A program made the translations under genes and the position numbers. This document shows, one piece after another, positions 18,552-28,058 of a DNA stretch of 64,000 nucleotides. Numbering within the stretch: position 1 is the stretch's first letter; each line of letters opens with the position of its first letter. The DNA is from Pacificibacter maritimus. GTDB lineage: Bacteria > Pseudomonadota > Alphaproteobacteria > Rhodobacterales > Rhodobacteraceae. The DNA is taken from contig NZ_RKQK01000001.1 in NCBI RefSeq assembly GCF_003814915.1, positions 884,031-948,030 of the forward strand. Direction: 5' to 3'. Under the pieces are notes generated by a model. That model saw nothing but the letters and a program-made list of their open reading frames with translations. It was not told the DNA's origin and made no database searches.

Positions 18552-20038
18552 TGACTCATCATATTTTAAGCTTGGATCAAGGCACGACATCGACCCGCGC
18601 GATCTTATTTGATGCGCAATTATCCCCCGTGGCCACGGCACAACAAGAATTTGACCAGCATTTCCCACAATCAGGATGGGTTGAACATGATGCACAGGAC
18701 TTGATCGACACCTCGCTTGCCGTGATGAAAGACGTGATTGAACAAACACAAATCACTCCAGACGCAATCGGGATCACCAACCAGCGCGAAACCACGATTT
18801 TGTGGAATACTGAGACGGGCAAACCCTTGGATCGCGCGATCGTGTGGCAAGACCGACGAACAGCGCAACTTTGTGCAGAGCTGAAACAAGACGGCTTCGA
18901 GACCGAAATCACAGCGCGCACGGGACTCCTATTAGATCCATATTTTTCAGGCACTAAGCTAAAGTTTTTGTTGGACAAACATCCCAATGCCCGCGACCTC
19001 GCCCGCGCGGGAAAGGTAAAATTCGGAACCGTCGACAGCTGGCTTATTTGGAACCTGACCGAGGGGCGCGTCCATGCGACTGATGCCACCAATGCAGCGC
19101 GCACCATGCTCTATAACATTCATGAGGGCGCGTGGGATTCTGTAATATGTGACAAACTCGACATTCCGATGGAGCTTTTACCACAGGTGCGCGACTGCGC
19201 TGACACCTACGGCGAAACCACGCTTTTGGGCGGTAGTATTCCGATCCGCGGCGTCGCTGGCGATCAACAAGCGGCAACAGTTGGTCAGGCTTGTTTTAAG
19301 CAGGGAATGATGAAATCCACCTATGGCACAGGCTGTTTCGCGGTGCTGAACACGGGCGACACGGCCGTTACCTCACGCAACCGAATGCTCACAACCATCG
19401 CCTATCAGCTAGATGGCAAACCCACCTATGCCCTTGAAGGCGCAATCTTTATCGCAGGGGCTGTTGTTCAGTGGCTGCGCGATGGCCTTGGGATTATTGA
19501 ACAGGCTTCAGATACGTTAGAACTGGCGCAACAGGCTGATGAGACACAATCGATTTACTTGGTCCCCGCCTTTACAGGTTTGGGGGCGCCCCATTGGGAT
19601 GCGGATGCGCGTGGGGCGATTTTTGGCCTGACCCGCAACACTGGGCCGGCAGAATTTGCCAAAGCGGCTCTGGAAAGCGTGGGATACCAAACCCGTGATC
19701 TGATCGAGGCAATGCAAGACGATTGGAAAGCTTCAGGCGCAGATGATCCAGACACGAGCCTGCGCGTGGATGGCGGCATGTCCGCCAATGGGTTCGCAAT
19801 GCAGTTTTTGTCAGACATATTGGATGCGCCTGTTGATCAACCCAAGCACCTTGAAACCACAGCTTTGGGCGCGGCTTACCTTGCGGGGCTATCCATGGGC
19901 TTGCAGCCTGCCCCACATGAATTTGCGAAACAGTGGAAGGCCGACAAGCAGTTTACACCCAATATGGATGCGGCAACCCGCACAAAGAAATATGCGGGTT
20001 GGACCACTGCGATTGGGCGAACACTGACTAAAGATTAG
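18551..20038 (+). CDS. glpK: Glycerol kinase
   Basis: 495-residue FGGY-family kinase making glycerol 3-phosphate, the substrate of GlpD. N-terminal [15 protein letters not shown] (7-21), [11 protein letters not shown], the ATPase segment [13 protein letters not shown] and the C-terminal [19 protein letters not shown] are all typical of GlpK. Start overlaps the glpD stop. No glycerol facilitator or GlpR-type regulator lies in the window. Its 3' end overlaps the convergent gene by 4 nt. Confidence 0.94.
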   Translation: MTHHILSLDQGTTSTRAILFDAQLSPVATAQQEFDQHFPQSGWVEHDAQDLIDTSLAVMKDVIEQTQITPDAIGITNQRETTILWNTETGKPLDRAIVWQDRRTAQLCAELKQDGFETEITARTGLLLDPYFSGTKLKFLLDKHPNARDLARAGKVKFGTVDSWLIWNLTEGRVHATDATNAARTMLYNIHEGAWDSVICDKLDIPMELLPQVRDCADTYGETTLLGGSIPIRGVAGDQQAATVGQACFKQGMMKSTYGTGCFAVLNTGDTAVTSRNRMLTTIAYQLDGKPTYALEGAIFIAGAVVQWLRDGLGIIEQASDTLELAQQADETQSIYLVPAFTGLGAPHWDADARGAIFGLTRNTGPAEFAKAALESVGYQTRDLIEAMQDDWKASGADDPDTSLRVDGGMSANGFAMQFLSDILDAPVDQPKHLETTALGAAYLAGLSMGLQPAPHEFAKQWKADKQFTPNMDAATRTKKYAGWTTAIGRTLTKD

Positions 20039-20871
20039 GTCTTTTTATATTCCACATAGGCGAAAGCGACCCCATCGGGCGACCATGAAGGCACGTTTAA
20101 TGTGCCCTGCCCGCCATAGAGGGACACCAATATTTGGGGCTTGTCTTGGCCAGTTGTAAGGACGCGCAATTCCACATCTGTGTTTGCAGGATGGCCTTTC
20201 GTGCCCTTGGGGTAAGACAAGTAGACGATCTTATCACCCTGTGGGGAAGGATGCGGAAACCAGTTGACGCGATCATCATAGGTCATTTGCTGTGCATCCG
20301 TGCCATCGGGGCGAATGCGCCACAGATCAGACGTGCCAAAGCGATCTGAGTTAAACCAAATCCATTCGCCATCGGCAGAAAAGTCAGGCCCATCATAGTG
20401 ATGAACGCTTTCAATCACACAGGTTTCAGTCCCGCCCGTGATATCAATTGTGTAAATTCCGAACTGATCGTTTCGCACAGCAGTATAGGCCAAGGTTTGC
20501 CCATCTGGAGACACGCCATGCCACCACGACGGGCTGTTTTGCGTCACTTGCTGCGGGTCGGCATCTTCTTCGCCCAAGGCCTGCGTCCAGATCACAGCGC
20601 CTTCGCCATAGGTGTGATCCGAAAAGATGAGCCTTTCGCCATCGGGAGTGATCCCGTGATCATTGTTCAGCTTGATACAAAGCCCCGTGTCAATTTCGCC
20701 CAATTGTGGGTCTTCAAGGTCAACCCAAAACAGGCTGCCCGATCCATTGACAATCAAAGCGTCGCCTTCTGGGGTCCAGTTAGGCGCAGCTAAATGCATA
20801 TCGGTTTCCAACACAGGAAAGGCGCGCCCTTCCTCGAAATCGTAGATCATGATGCGAGAGGTCCAGCTCAT
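20035..20871 (-). CDS. TolB-like beta-propeller protein (cytoplasmic)
   Basis: 278 residues of repeated blade motifs, such as [37 protein letters not shown] and [16 protein letters not shown], i.e. WD40-like PD40 repeats (about six). The family is related to TolB, but no signal peptide or TolB N-terminal domain is present, so it is not Tol-Pal TolB. Its function is unknown; related proteins are often paired with sugar or peptide metabolism. The convergent 4-nt overlap with glpK leaves no room for a terminator between them. Confidence 0.8.
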   Translation of the reverse strand: MSWTSRIMIYDFEEGRAFPVLETDMHLAAPNWTPEGDALIVNGSGSLFWVDLEDPQLGEIDTGLCIKLNNDHGITPDGERLIFSDHTYGEGAVIWTQALGEEDADPQQVTQNSPSWWHGVSPDGQTLAYTAVRNDQFGIYTIDITGGTETCVIESVHHYDGPDFSADGEWIWFNSDRFGTSDLWRIRPDGTDAQQMTYDDRVNWFPHPSPQGDKIVYLSYPKGTKGHPANTDVELRVLTTGQDKPQILVSLYGGQGTLNVPSWSPDGVAFAYVEYKKT

Positions 20872-20972
20872 TTACCTGTCCTTGGTCTAGGCCCGAAATG
20901 GGCGTTATCCCCTCGCATATATCGTAACAAATCCCAGCGTAAAGGATGTTTCATCACGACAAGCAGTCACAC

Positions 20973-22013
20973 TTAATCAACGGTTTTACCCTGTGACGAC
21001 AAAGCCCATAGGTTGATCTGTTCTTCATCGGCATAGGTATCAATCAGATCCAGTTCTTCGGCTGTGAAATCTAGGTTTTGCACCGCCCCTACACAATCCA
21101 CCACTTGGCTTGGCTTTGATGCGCCTATTAAAGCTGTCGTGATGCGCCCGCCACGCAGCACCCAAGCGATCGCCATTTGCGCCAAGGTTTGCCCACGTGA
21201 TTGCGCAATTTCATTGAGCTTGTTCAAATTCGCAATCGCCCGATCCGACACCATATCAGGGGCCAAAGATTTGCCTTGGGTGGCGCGTGAACCTTTTGGA
21301 ATGCCGCCAAGATACTTGTGTGTCAGCATACCCTGCGCAAGCGGCGTAAAGGCGATAGATCCGATGCCCAGATCATCCAAGGTATCGGTCAAACCATCAT
21401 GTTCCACCCAACGATTAAGCATATTGTAGCTGGGTTGGTGAATAAGACATGGGGTGCCTAGATCTTTCAAAATGCGCGCAGCCTCGCGGGTACACTCTGA
21501 ATTATAAGACGAAATCCCAACGTAAAGCGCCTTGCCTTGACGCACGATACTGTCAAGCGCCCCCATTGTTTCTTCCAATGGGGTGTCAGGGTCAAACCTA
21601 TGCGAATAGAAAATATCGACGTAATCGATCCCCATCCGTTTGAGCGATTGATCACATGAAGCCATCAGGTTTTTACGTGATCCCCATTCGCCATAAGGCC
21701 CATCCCACATCCGATAGCCCGCTTTGGATGAAATAATCAGTTCATCGCGGTACCCTGCAAAATCGGTTTTTAAAATCTCGCCAAACGCAGTTTCTGCAGC
21801 ACCCGGTTGCGGACCATAGTTATTTGCCAGATCGAAATGCGTAATCCCGTGATCAAAAGCTGTCTGCAAAATATCGCGTTTGGTCTGATGCGGCGTGTCA
21901 TCGCCAAAGTTGTGCCAAAGCCCCAAAGACACAGCAGGCAGTTTCAATCCAGAGATGCCGCAACGTCTGTACGGCATTGTTTCATAACGATTTTCAGATG
22001 GTATATAGATCAA
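20973..22013 (-). CDS. Aldo/keto reductase, YghZ (GAP reductase) type
   Basis: NADPH-dependent aldo/keto reductase closely resembling E. coli YghZ (L-glyceraldehyde 3-phosphate reductase). LPAVSLGLWHNFGDDTP, THFDLANNYGPQPGAAE, the catalytic tetrad Asp and Tyr in that segment, Lys in ISSKAGY, His in IFYSHRFD and FTPLAQGMLTHKYL are all seen. The frame is open to a GTG at 22040. I choose TTG at 22013, giving MIYIPSENRYETMPYRRCG, because AAGGA lies 10 nt upstream and the family conserves the -NPERY--M-YR-CG N terminus ahead of the first ATG. It follows the remnant of a lyxose isomerase gene by only 14 nt. Confidence 0.88.
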   Translation of the reverse strand: MIYIPSENRYETMPYRRCGISGLKLPAVSLGLWHNFGDDTPHQTKRDILQTAFDHGITHFDLANNYGPQPGAAETAFGEILKTDFAGYRDELIISSKAGYRMWDGPYGEWGSRKNLMASCDQSLKRMGIDYVDIFYSHRFDPDTPLEETMGALDSIVRQGKALYVGISSYNSECTREAARILKDLGTPCLIHQPSYNMLNRWVEHDGLTDTLDDLGIGSIAFTPLAQGMLTHKYLGGIPKGSRATQGKSLAPDMVSDRAIANLNKLNEIAQSRGQTLAQMAIAWVLRGGRITTALIGASKPSQVVDCVGAVQNLDFTAEELDLIDTYADEEQINLWALSSQGKTVD

Positions 22014-22027
22014 TATCAGGTCTTCCT

Positions 22028-22567
22028 TTAATCCAGCCACGTGTCATACTGTGACACAAGCAAATGTTTTGGCGTGCAATCCTCAGCACGCGTCGAGAAC
22101 CACCCGATTGGATCGCGCAACTCAGTGTCAGTGCGCTCGACGCCGACGTCGCTCCCCTCGCCGATGAACATATGTATCCCCCTCGCCCCCAAATGCATGC
22201 CAGTGATGCGGTTCAACTGTCACGCTTTCTCTTGCGCCAAGGCCAGATGTGGATCAGCTTTTAGGTCAAGCCACGCTCCAGCTGTGCCCGCTTAGCTGGG
22301 CGCTTGATCATCTAGGCCGCCTTCAGCGCTTGCTGAAGACACTTCGATCATAAAGGCGCCACCGCCGCAGGTGATAAAATCTTTGGTTTTCTTGTCGTGC
22401 CGGTGCATAGGAGACACTTGATTTTCATTCAAAATCAATAGTTTTTCTGCATAAACTCTGCTCATCCCCTGTGCGACATTTGCAGCTGAGCTTTGCCGCA
22501 AACAGGTAAGTTGAACGCCTCGGGTACCATAGAGGCAAAAGACGACCAAAGAAATAAAATGCATCAA
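22028..22567 (-). pseudogene. Decayed D-lyxose isomerase gene
   Basis: Two fragments in different frames together resemble the D-lyxose ketol-isomerase (cupin) family. Fragment 1 (22567-22292) reads LVVFCLYGTRG, then YAEKLLILNENQVSPMHRH and a GGGAFMIEV segment, matching the metal-binding cupin core LLIV-ENQVTP-H-H. Fragment 2 (about 22216-22028) reads GEGSDVGVERTDTELRDPIG and ends KHLLVSQYDTWLD, matching the C terminus. Between them the frame is broken by stops, and a short HAFGGEGDTYVH stretch is found in a third frame. The N-terminal third is missing. The stop lies 14 nt before the aldo/keto reductase start, so the two were probably one operon. Confidence 0.75.
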
Positions 22568-22699
22568 TCGGTCAATTTTTAGGCGAAAATCTAGAGCTTT
22601 TTAAGTAAAAAGCTGCCTGCCCCGCACGCATTTTGATCAAGTATTAAGCCTTGTTCCGTCAAATCCAGCTCACATTTTGATCAATAACCCGAGGATTTC

Positions 22700-23749
22700 A
22701 TGAATTTACTCTCAAAAATCTACACAACGGCCGCAATGACCATCGCACTGGGCGCGCCCGTAACCCTAAACGCGCAAGAGGTCACCCTATCGTTCCATCA
22801 ATTCCAACCTGATGGGTCAATCCTGGCGAAAAACGTATTTACCCCTTGGATTGAAAACGTTGAAGCTGCCTCGGATGGACGCATCAAAATCGAAATGAGT
22901 TCAGGTAGCGCGGCTGCGGGCAATCCTGCGCAATTGATCGGTCTCGCAGAAGATGGCACAGTCGACATCGCCATGTCTTTGACAGGCTATACCCCAGGTC
23001 GATTTATCCGATCCGAAGTCTTCGAATTGCCCTTTATGATGCAAGGCACTGTTGCGACATCATTGGCATTTCAACAACTGATCGAAGAAGATTTTCAAAA
23101 CAATGAATACAGTACAATGCATGTGCTGGCAGGGTTTGTGCATAGTCCAGGACAGATCCATACCAAAGATCCTGTGACATCACTCGATGACATCGCGGGC
23201 AAAGATCTGCGAGCCCCGACGCGGATCATTGGAAACCTCTTGACTGAATTGGGGGCAAATGCCGTCAGCATGCCACTCCCCCTGACTGGCAAGGGGCTGT
23301 CAGACGGCACGATCAATGGCACAGTCACCCCATGGGAGCAGGTCCGCACAACCAAAGGCATTGTCGAAAACGTGGGGCACCATACCGAATTCGAAGGCAA
23401 TGAATCATTTTATACCGCAACACTGGTCGTTGTCATGAACAAAGCAAAATACGATGCAATGCCCGATGATTTGAAAGCGATTTTAGATGCGCAATCAGGT
23501 ATGGCCCTATCGCGTTTAGCGGCAACCGAGTTGCAAAAAGGTGATGCAGCAGGACGCGCATTGGCCGTTGAAACGGGTAATCCAATTTACACCATCCCCA
23601 CAAGCGACATTGCCAAATGGAAATCCGCAACAACCCCCGTACAGATCACTTGGGCAGATGAGGCCGCTATTTCAGGGATCGAAGGTTGGGGACTTCTGGA
23701 TTATGCGCGTGAGGTAATTCGTGAAACCGCGATTGATAATCCTTCATAA
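22700..23749 (+). CDS. TRAP transporter substrate-binding protein (DctP family), orphan
   Basis: 349 residues. Signal peptide MNLLSKIYTTAAMTIALGAP...LNAQ is followed by the DctP fold: EVTLSFHQFQPDGSILAKNV, the conserved KDLRAPTR segment with the carboxylate-binding Arg, and PWEQVRTTKG. It would capture an organic acid (or another carboxylated solute) in the periplasm for a DctQ-DctM permease. No dctQ or dctM gene lies in the window, so the partner is elsewhere or is shared. Start preceded by GAGG. An inverted repeat follows the stop. Confidence 0.88.
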   Translation: MNLLSKIYTTAAMTIALGAPVTLNAQEVTLSFHQFQPDGSILAKNVFTPWIENVEAASDGRIKIEMSSGSAAAGNPAQLIGLAEDGTVDIAMSLTGYTPGRFIRSEVFELPFMMQGTVATSLAFQQLIEEDFQNNEYSTMHVLAGFVHSPGQIHTKDPVTSLDDIAGKDLRAPTRIIGNLLTELGANAVSMPLPLTGKGLSDGTINGTVTPWEQVRTTKGIVENVGHHTEFEGNESFYTATLVVVMNKAKYDAMPDDLKAILDAQSGMALSRLAATELQKGDAAGRALAVETGNPIYTIPTSDIAKWKSATTPVQITWADEAAISGIEGWGLLDYAREVIRETAIDNPS

Positions 23750-23760
23750 AGGCAAGCATC

Positions 23761-23785
23761 GGCCCAGATACTATAAATCTGGGCC
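23761..23785. terminator. Inverted repeat between convergent dctP-like and sulP genes
   Basis: Perfect 9-bp stem (ggcccagat at 23761-23769, atctgggcc at 23777-23785) with a 7-nt loop between two convergent genes. Neither strand has a long U tract, so it is a likely but weak bidirectional terminator. Confidence 0.6.
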
Positions 23786-23797
23786 ATGCTTTCCAGC

Positions 23798-25549
23798 CTA
23801 TGATTGTGTATCTGGTGGCAGGTCTACACTTGCCCCCAGCGCTTGGATTGCAGCAAATTGCGACATGAACACCTGTCCCGTTAAAGCCTGCAAAAAATGA
23901 GATTTTTTCAACCGATCCATAATAGGCCCCTTCACTTCGGACAGGTGTAGAGTGATCCCCTGATCCTTTAAGTGTAGATTAATCGCTTCTAAGCTTTCCA
24001 GCCCAGAATGATCAATTTCATTCACGGCAGGACACATCAAAACCACATGTTTGGTTTTATTGCAGCCCGCGACACGGTCATAAATGTAATCTTCTAAAAA
24101 TCGTGCATTGGCAAAGTACAGGCTTTCGTCCACGCGAATGGTCACCACATGGGAGGCTGTTTGAACCTCATGACGTTTGATATTGCGAAAATGTTCAGTG
24201 CCCGCAATCAAACCAACTTCAGCGATATGAGGACGCGATGTTTTGTACAGATGCAATCCTATTGACAAAATCACCCCCGCTGAAACCCCCGTTTCAACGC
24301 CAAACCCGAGGGTCAGCAGGATGGTCGCCAAAACCGCAACAAAGTCAGCTTTGCTATACTCCCAAGTACCGCGCAAAATCGTAAAATCAACCAAAGAGAG
24401 GACGGCAACAATAATCGTAGCCGCCAAAGTTGCGATGGGCAAAAAATACAAAAGCGGCGTTAAGAAAAGCGCGGCAAGTCCGATGCCAATGGCCGTAAAA
24501 GCACCCGCCGCAGGCGTTTCAGCACCTGCATCAAAGTTTACAACAGACCGTGCAAAACCACCCGTCACAGGATAACCGCCCGAAATCGCAGCCGCTATAT
24601 TGGATGCGCCAAGACCAATCAATTCTTGATCTGGCGCAATCCTTTGACGCCGCTTGGCCGCCAAAGTTTGTGCAACGGAGACAGATTCAACAAATCCAAT
24701 GATGGAAATCAAAACGGCAGCGCCAAATAATTGCGACCACAGTTCGCCAGAGAACACAGGTACAGTAAGCGGAGGAAGGCCACGCGGCACATCCCCTACG
24801 ATCTGGACCCCGTGCTCCGATAAATTAAAAGCGAAGGACAGTAAGGTCGTGACCACAACAGCCGCAACGGGGCCTGCTTTTGTCGCGATCTCCGCCGTCC
24901 GTACAGAAAAACCTCTGGCGATCATGAAAGGCTTCAAACCTTTGCGAACCCAAAATAAGAATCCCGTTGCAGTAATCCCAAGCGCAAGCGTGATGACATT
25001 TATTGTGCCAAGCTTGCCAAGCAAGGACAGCACAGTTTCGAACAAAGTATGACCAGAGGCATCCACACCCAAGATATGCTTTAATTGCGATACGGCAATC
25101 AAAATTCCAGAGGCAGTGATGAAGCCTGCAATCACAGGATGGCTGAGAAAGTTCGCGAGAAAACCGAGGCGGAAAATGCCCATTGCAAGCAAAATAAGCC
25201 CAGATAAGAATGCCAAAGTAATGGCAGCCAAAGCATATTCAGCCGTCCCTTGCAGTGACATATCGCCAACAGCAGCAGCCGTCATCAAGGACACCACGGC
25301 CACAGGCCCAACGGCCAATGCGCGCGAAGTGCCAAAAATAGCATAGGCCACAAGAGGCAGGATGGATGCGTAGAGACCCATCTGTGCCGGCAATCCCGCC
25401 AAAAGCGCATAGGCCAATGACTGCGGTATCAACATGATCGTCACGATCACCGCCGCGATGCCGTCATTGGTGAAAGTGTCGCGGTTATACCGCGCCCCCC
25501 AGTCCAAAATCGGCACATAGCGTTTCAACCGTTGTAGGGACAAAGACAT
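23798..25549 (-). CDS. SulP-family anion permease with STAS domain
   Basis: About 583 residues: an 10-14-helix SulP transport domain (about 20-430), with TIMLIPQSLAYALLAGLP and YASILPLVAYAIFGTSR, and a C-terminal cytoplasmic STAS domain (about 440-560; DESLYFANARFLEDYI, NEIDHSGLESLEAI). SulP members carry sulfate, bicarbonate or dicarboxylates; the substrate is not deducible. Proximity to the sulfur operon upstream suggests sulfate but does not prove it. The ATG at 25549 is chosen because AAGGG lies 6 nt upstream; the frame also has a TTG at 25555. Confidence 0.88.
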   Translation of the reverse strand: MSLSLQRLKRYVPILDWGARYNRDTFTNDGIAAVIVTIMLIPQSLAYALLAGLPAQMGLYASILPLVAYAIFGTSRALAVGPVAVVSLMTAAAVGDMSLQGTAEYALAAITLAFLSGLILLAMGIFRLGFLANFLSHPVIAGFITASGILIAVSQLKHILGVDASGHTLFETVLSLLGKLGTINVITLALGITATGFLFWVRKGLKPFMIARGFSVRTAEIATKAGPVAAVVVTTLLSFAFNLSEHGVQIVGDVPRGLPPLTVPVFSGELWSQLFGAAVLISIIGFVESVSVAQTLAAKRRQRIAPDQELIGLGASNIAAAISGGYPVTGGFARSVVNFDAGAETPAAGAFTAIGIGLAALFLTPLLYFLPIATLAATIIVAVLSLVDFTILRGTWEYSKADFVAVLATILLTLGFGVETGVSAGVILSIGLHLYKTSRPHIAEVGLIAGTEHFRNIKRHEVQTASHVVTIRVDESLYFANARFLEDYIYDRVAGCNKTKHVVLMCPAVNEIDHSGLESLEAINLHLKDQGITLHLSEVKGPIMDRLKKSHFLQALTGQVFMSQFAAIQALGASVDLPPDTQS

Positions 25550-25619
25550 AGGCAACCCTTTCTCTTACAGGTTCCAAGTCGCGGAAAAGTCTTTGGCCTA
25601 AACTGTTTTAAAGCCTCAG

Positions 25620-26036
25620 TTATTTTCCAGCGAGATATGCGGCCATACCGCGTAAATCATAACCACCATTCGCGGCTTGCGCGATGATATCCTCGGCATC
25701 TAAAATGCCAGCCTGCGTCAAGGCCCATAACGTGCACGACCGTGTGCCTGAGCGGCAGTATGCATAGATTGGTCCATCAAGATTCTCTATGGCCGAAGAC
25801 AATTGTGAAATTTCGACTTCTGTAAACTGACCTGGGTAAATCGGCAGATAGACAAAATTCAAACCTGCTGACTGAGCCGCTTTTTCAATCTCGACGGATT
25901 GAAGCGCCGCTTCGACTTCTTCATCTGGGCGATTGCAGATCAGCGTTTTGAATCCTTTTTTCGCCAAAATAGTGACTTCACTTGGCAGGATTTGCCCACT
26001 TACAGTCAGCTGGTCGTTAATTTTATTGAAGTCCAT
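25620..26036 (-). CDS. DUF442 (TIGR01244) sulfurtransferase/phosphatase-like protein
   Basis: 138 residues with the Cys-X5-Arg signature YCRSGTRS (active Cys about 94), found in the Blh N-terminal domain family of dual-specificity-phosphatase fold. In rhizobia and Xylella this domain is joined to an MBL-fold persulfide dioxygenase in the Blh protein of the BigR operon, where it acts as a sulfurtransferase. Here the two are separate genes in one operon, MBL first. AAGGAAAC lies upstream. It is the last gene of the unit, and its expression may be tuned by the hairpin upstream. Confidence 0.85.
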   Translation of the reverse strand: MDFNKINDQLTVSGQILPSEVTILAKKGFKTLICNRPDEEVEAALQSVEIEKAAQSAGLNFVYLPIYPGQFTEVEISQLSSAIENLDGPIYAYCRSGTRSCTLWALTQAGILDAEDIIAQAANGGYDLRGMAAYLAGK

Positions 26037-26066
26037 GACGCATGTTTCCTTATTGATTTTGTGACA

Positions 26067-26094
26067 CTGCTATATCGTTGTGACGAGATAGCAG
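26067..26094 (-). promoter_or_regulatory. Intercistronic hairpin in the sulfur operon
   Basis: ctgctat (26067-26073) pairs with atagcag (26088-26094). After one A-G mismatch the inner tcgt pairs with acga around a tgtg loop: 11 pairs in all. It lies between the MBL gene stop and the DUF442 start. It is probably an RNA structure for processing or partial termination; a protein operator is the alternative. Confidence 0.6.
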
Positions 26095-26106
26095 GCGTCC
26101 AACAGA

Positions 26107-26997
26107 TCACAGTCCGTTTATCGGTACCTTAAGGAAAGTTTTGCCATCCTTATCCTCTGGGGGCAATTCCCCAGCACGCATATTCACTTGCAAAGATGGA
26201 ATTATAAGGCGCGGCATGGCCAATTGTGCATCACGCTCTTCGCGGAATTTGACAAAATCCTCTTTTGACTTGCCTGCCCCCACATGAATGTTGTGCAATT
26301 TTTCATCGCCAACAGTGGTTTCCCAAGCGATATCGCGACCGTTTGGCCCGTAGTCATGGCACATGAACAAACGCATATCTTCGGGCAAGGCCAGTACCTT
26401 TTGAATACTGTCATATAAAGTTGCCGCATCACCACCTGGAAAATCTGCACGCGCAGACCCACCATCAGGCATGAACAATGTGTCGCCTGTAAAGGTCGCA
26501 TTGCCCATCGTATGGGTCATACAAGCGGGCGTATGACCAGGGGTATGCATTGTGAAACATTCAAGTTCGCCAATTTTGTAGGTGTCACCATCTTTGAATA
26601 GACGATCGAACTGAGATCCATCTCGTTGAAATTCAGTGCCCTCGTTAAAGATCTTACCGAAGACATCTTGCACCATCGTGATGTTTTCACCGATGCCAAT
26701 TTTGCCCCCTAATTTGCTTTGCAGATAGGGCGCGCCAGACAGGTGATCAGCGTGCACATGCGTTTCCAGCAGCCATTCAACTGTCAGACCTTGCTCTTTG
26801 ATGTAGTCGATAATTTCATCAGCGCTGTCATATGAAATGCGCCCCGCTGCATAATCAATATCCATCACGCTATCGACCACAGCACAGGCCGATGAATTGG
26901 GATCTTTGACCACATAGGAAATGGTCCAAGTCGCCTCATCAAAGAAAGCTTTCACCTCAGGTTTGGAGGACATATCGATTGGGTAAGACTGTGTCAT
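26107..26997 (-). CDS. MBL-fold persulfide dioxygenase-like hydrolase (Blh C-terminal type)
   Basis: 296-residue metallo-beta-lactamase fold protein. Metal motif THVHADHLSG (79-88), then HTPGHTPACMTH and FTGDTLFMPDGG are seen, as in ETHE1-like persulfide dioxygenases that oxidise glutathione persulfide to sulfite. The ATG at 26997 is chosen because GAGGA lies 8 nt upstream. Neighbours are two YeeE/YedE-like membrane proteins upstream and the DUF442 protein downstream, a standard hydrogen sulfide/persulfide detoxification set in alphaproteobacteria. The usual ArsR-type regulator BigR/SqrR and SQR are not in the window. Confidence 0.87.
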   Translation of the reverse strand: MTQSYPIDMSSKPEVKAFFDEATWTISYVVKDPNSSACAVVDSVMDIDYAAGRISYDSADEIIDYIKEQGLTVEWLLETHVHADHLSGAPYLQSKLGGKIGIGENITMVQDVFGKIFNEGTEFQRDGSQFDRLFKDGDTYKIGELECFTMHTPGHTPACMTHTMGNATFTGDTLFMPDGGSARADFPGGDAATLYDSIQKVLALPEDMRLFMCHDYGPNGRDIAWETTVGDEKLHNIHVGAGKSKEDFVKFREERDAQLAMPRLIIPSLQVNMRAGELPPEDKDGKTFLKVPINGL

Positions 26998-27019
26998 AGG
27001 AAATTCCTCATTCGAAAAC

Positions 27020-27451
27020 TTATGCGGCACTTTTAGCCGATTTGGTGCTTAAAAACTTTGCAGCCAGAATGCCCGCGATCAAAGCGATGCAAAAAATGAT
27101 GACATCAAAACTGCCCGTGCCCAAAGCGGGAAGCGCACCACCAGGACAAAATCCAGCGATCCCCCAACCCACACCAAATACAGCCGCGCCACCAATGAGA
27201 CGTTTATCAAGTTTGCGATTGGTCGGCAGGCTGAATGTTTCACCAAATGCAGGCGCCGTCCAACGGCCAAATACAAAACGGTAGCCGATAAAAGTTGTGA
27301 CCAAGGCACCGCCCATCACAAAGATTAGCGACGGATCCCAAGTGCCTGCAACATCAAAGAAATTCACAACTTTGGCAGGGTTGGCCATACCACCGATAGA
27401 GATACCCAAACCAAAGATGAGACCGATAAGATAGGTGACAAGATGTTTCAT
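27020..27451 (-). CDS. YeeE/YedE-like membrane protein (DUF6691 half)
   Basis: 143 residues, about four membrane helices. LIFGLGISIGGMANPAKV and GWGIAGFCPGGALPALG contain the YeeE/YedE hallmark with a conserved Cys in GFCPGGA. Such half-size proteins pair with a second YeeE half (the next gene upstream) to make a thiosulfate/sulfur-compound channel. GGGAGG lies ahead of the ATG. Its stop is 22 nt before the MBL gene's start. Confidence 0.85.
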   Translation of the reverse strand: MKHLVTYLIGLIFGLGISIGGMANPAKVVNFFDVAGTWDPSLIFVMGGALVTTFIGYRFVFGRWTAPAFGETFSLPTNRKLDKRLIGGAAVFGVGWGIAGFCPGGALPALGTGSFDVIIFCIALIAGILAAKFLSTKSAKSAA

Positions 27452-27452
27452 C

Positions 27453-27887
27453 TTAGATGCCTCCCAAGATATGACGAATGATGTAAACTGTGATCCCTGT
27501 TGAGATCATAAATGTGATGGTCGCAGCAATGGACCGCGGACTTAAACGCGCCATCCCACACACGCCATGTCCAGAGGTACATCCAGACCCAAAGGTGACG
27601 CCAATCCCCACAATGAATCCGCCAATGACAAGCGCGAGCCTGCTCACAGGTACATCAATTGCAGGCATGGACCCTGTCACCAGCAAAAGCACAACGGGAG
27701 CCGTAACCATGCCCGCAAGTAAGGCGGCGCGCCATGCCCAATCGCGTGATGAGGAAGGCTGCAAGAAGCCTGCTAAGATACCAGTGGCGCCAAAAATGCG
27801 GCCTTGAAAGGCCATGAGCAATACCGCCGAAAGGCCGATCAGCAACCCGCCAATCAAGGACGCCCAAGGCGTGAATTCCGTAATCAT
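27453..27887 (-). CDS. YeeE/YedE-like membrane protein (first half)
   Basis: 144 residues with four hydrophobic segments. GIGVTFGSGCTSGHGVCGMARLSPRS carries the characteristic GSGCTSGHG Cys motif of YeeE-family sulfur transport proteins. The ATG at 27887 is chosen because AAGGAAAC precedes it; the frame is open well upstream but that stretch is hydrophilic and unlike the family. It is the first gene of the sulfur operon and ends 1 nt before the second YeeE half begins. Confidence 0.85.
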   Translation of the reverse strand: MITEFTPWASLIGGLLIGLSAVLLMAFQGRIFGATGILAGFLQPSSSRDWAWRAALLAGMVTAPVVLLLVTGSMPAIDVPVSRLALVIGGFIVGIGVTFGSGCTSGHGVCGMARLSPRSIAATITFMISTGITVYIIRHILGGI

Positions 27888-28058
27888 TTTGCGTTTCCTT
27901 ATCATAAGCGCATTGTGCCGCGCCGTATTTGAGCCCTGTCTACGCGATGTGACGGGCCTCGTCCGTGAGTTTGTCACATAAGATCGAGAAAGTGGAATAT
28001 GAATGCAGTTTTCTTCATGTCCGCTATGCGGAACAAGGGCCTGCAAACAGTACTTGAG

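Noticed and set aside
20035-20871. TolB of the Tol-Pal system
   Set aside because: Only propeller repeats are present; no signal peptide, no TolB N-terminal domain and no tol-pal neighbours.
22064-22264. Plus-strand gene of 66 residues
   Set aside because: Antisense to the C-terminal fragment of the lyxose isomerase pseudogene; no support.
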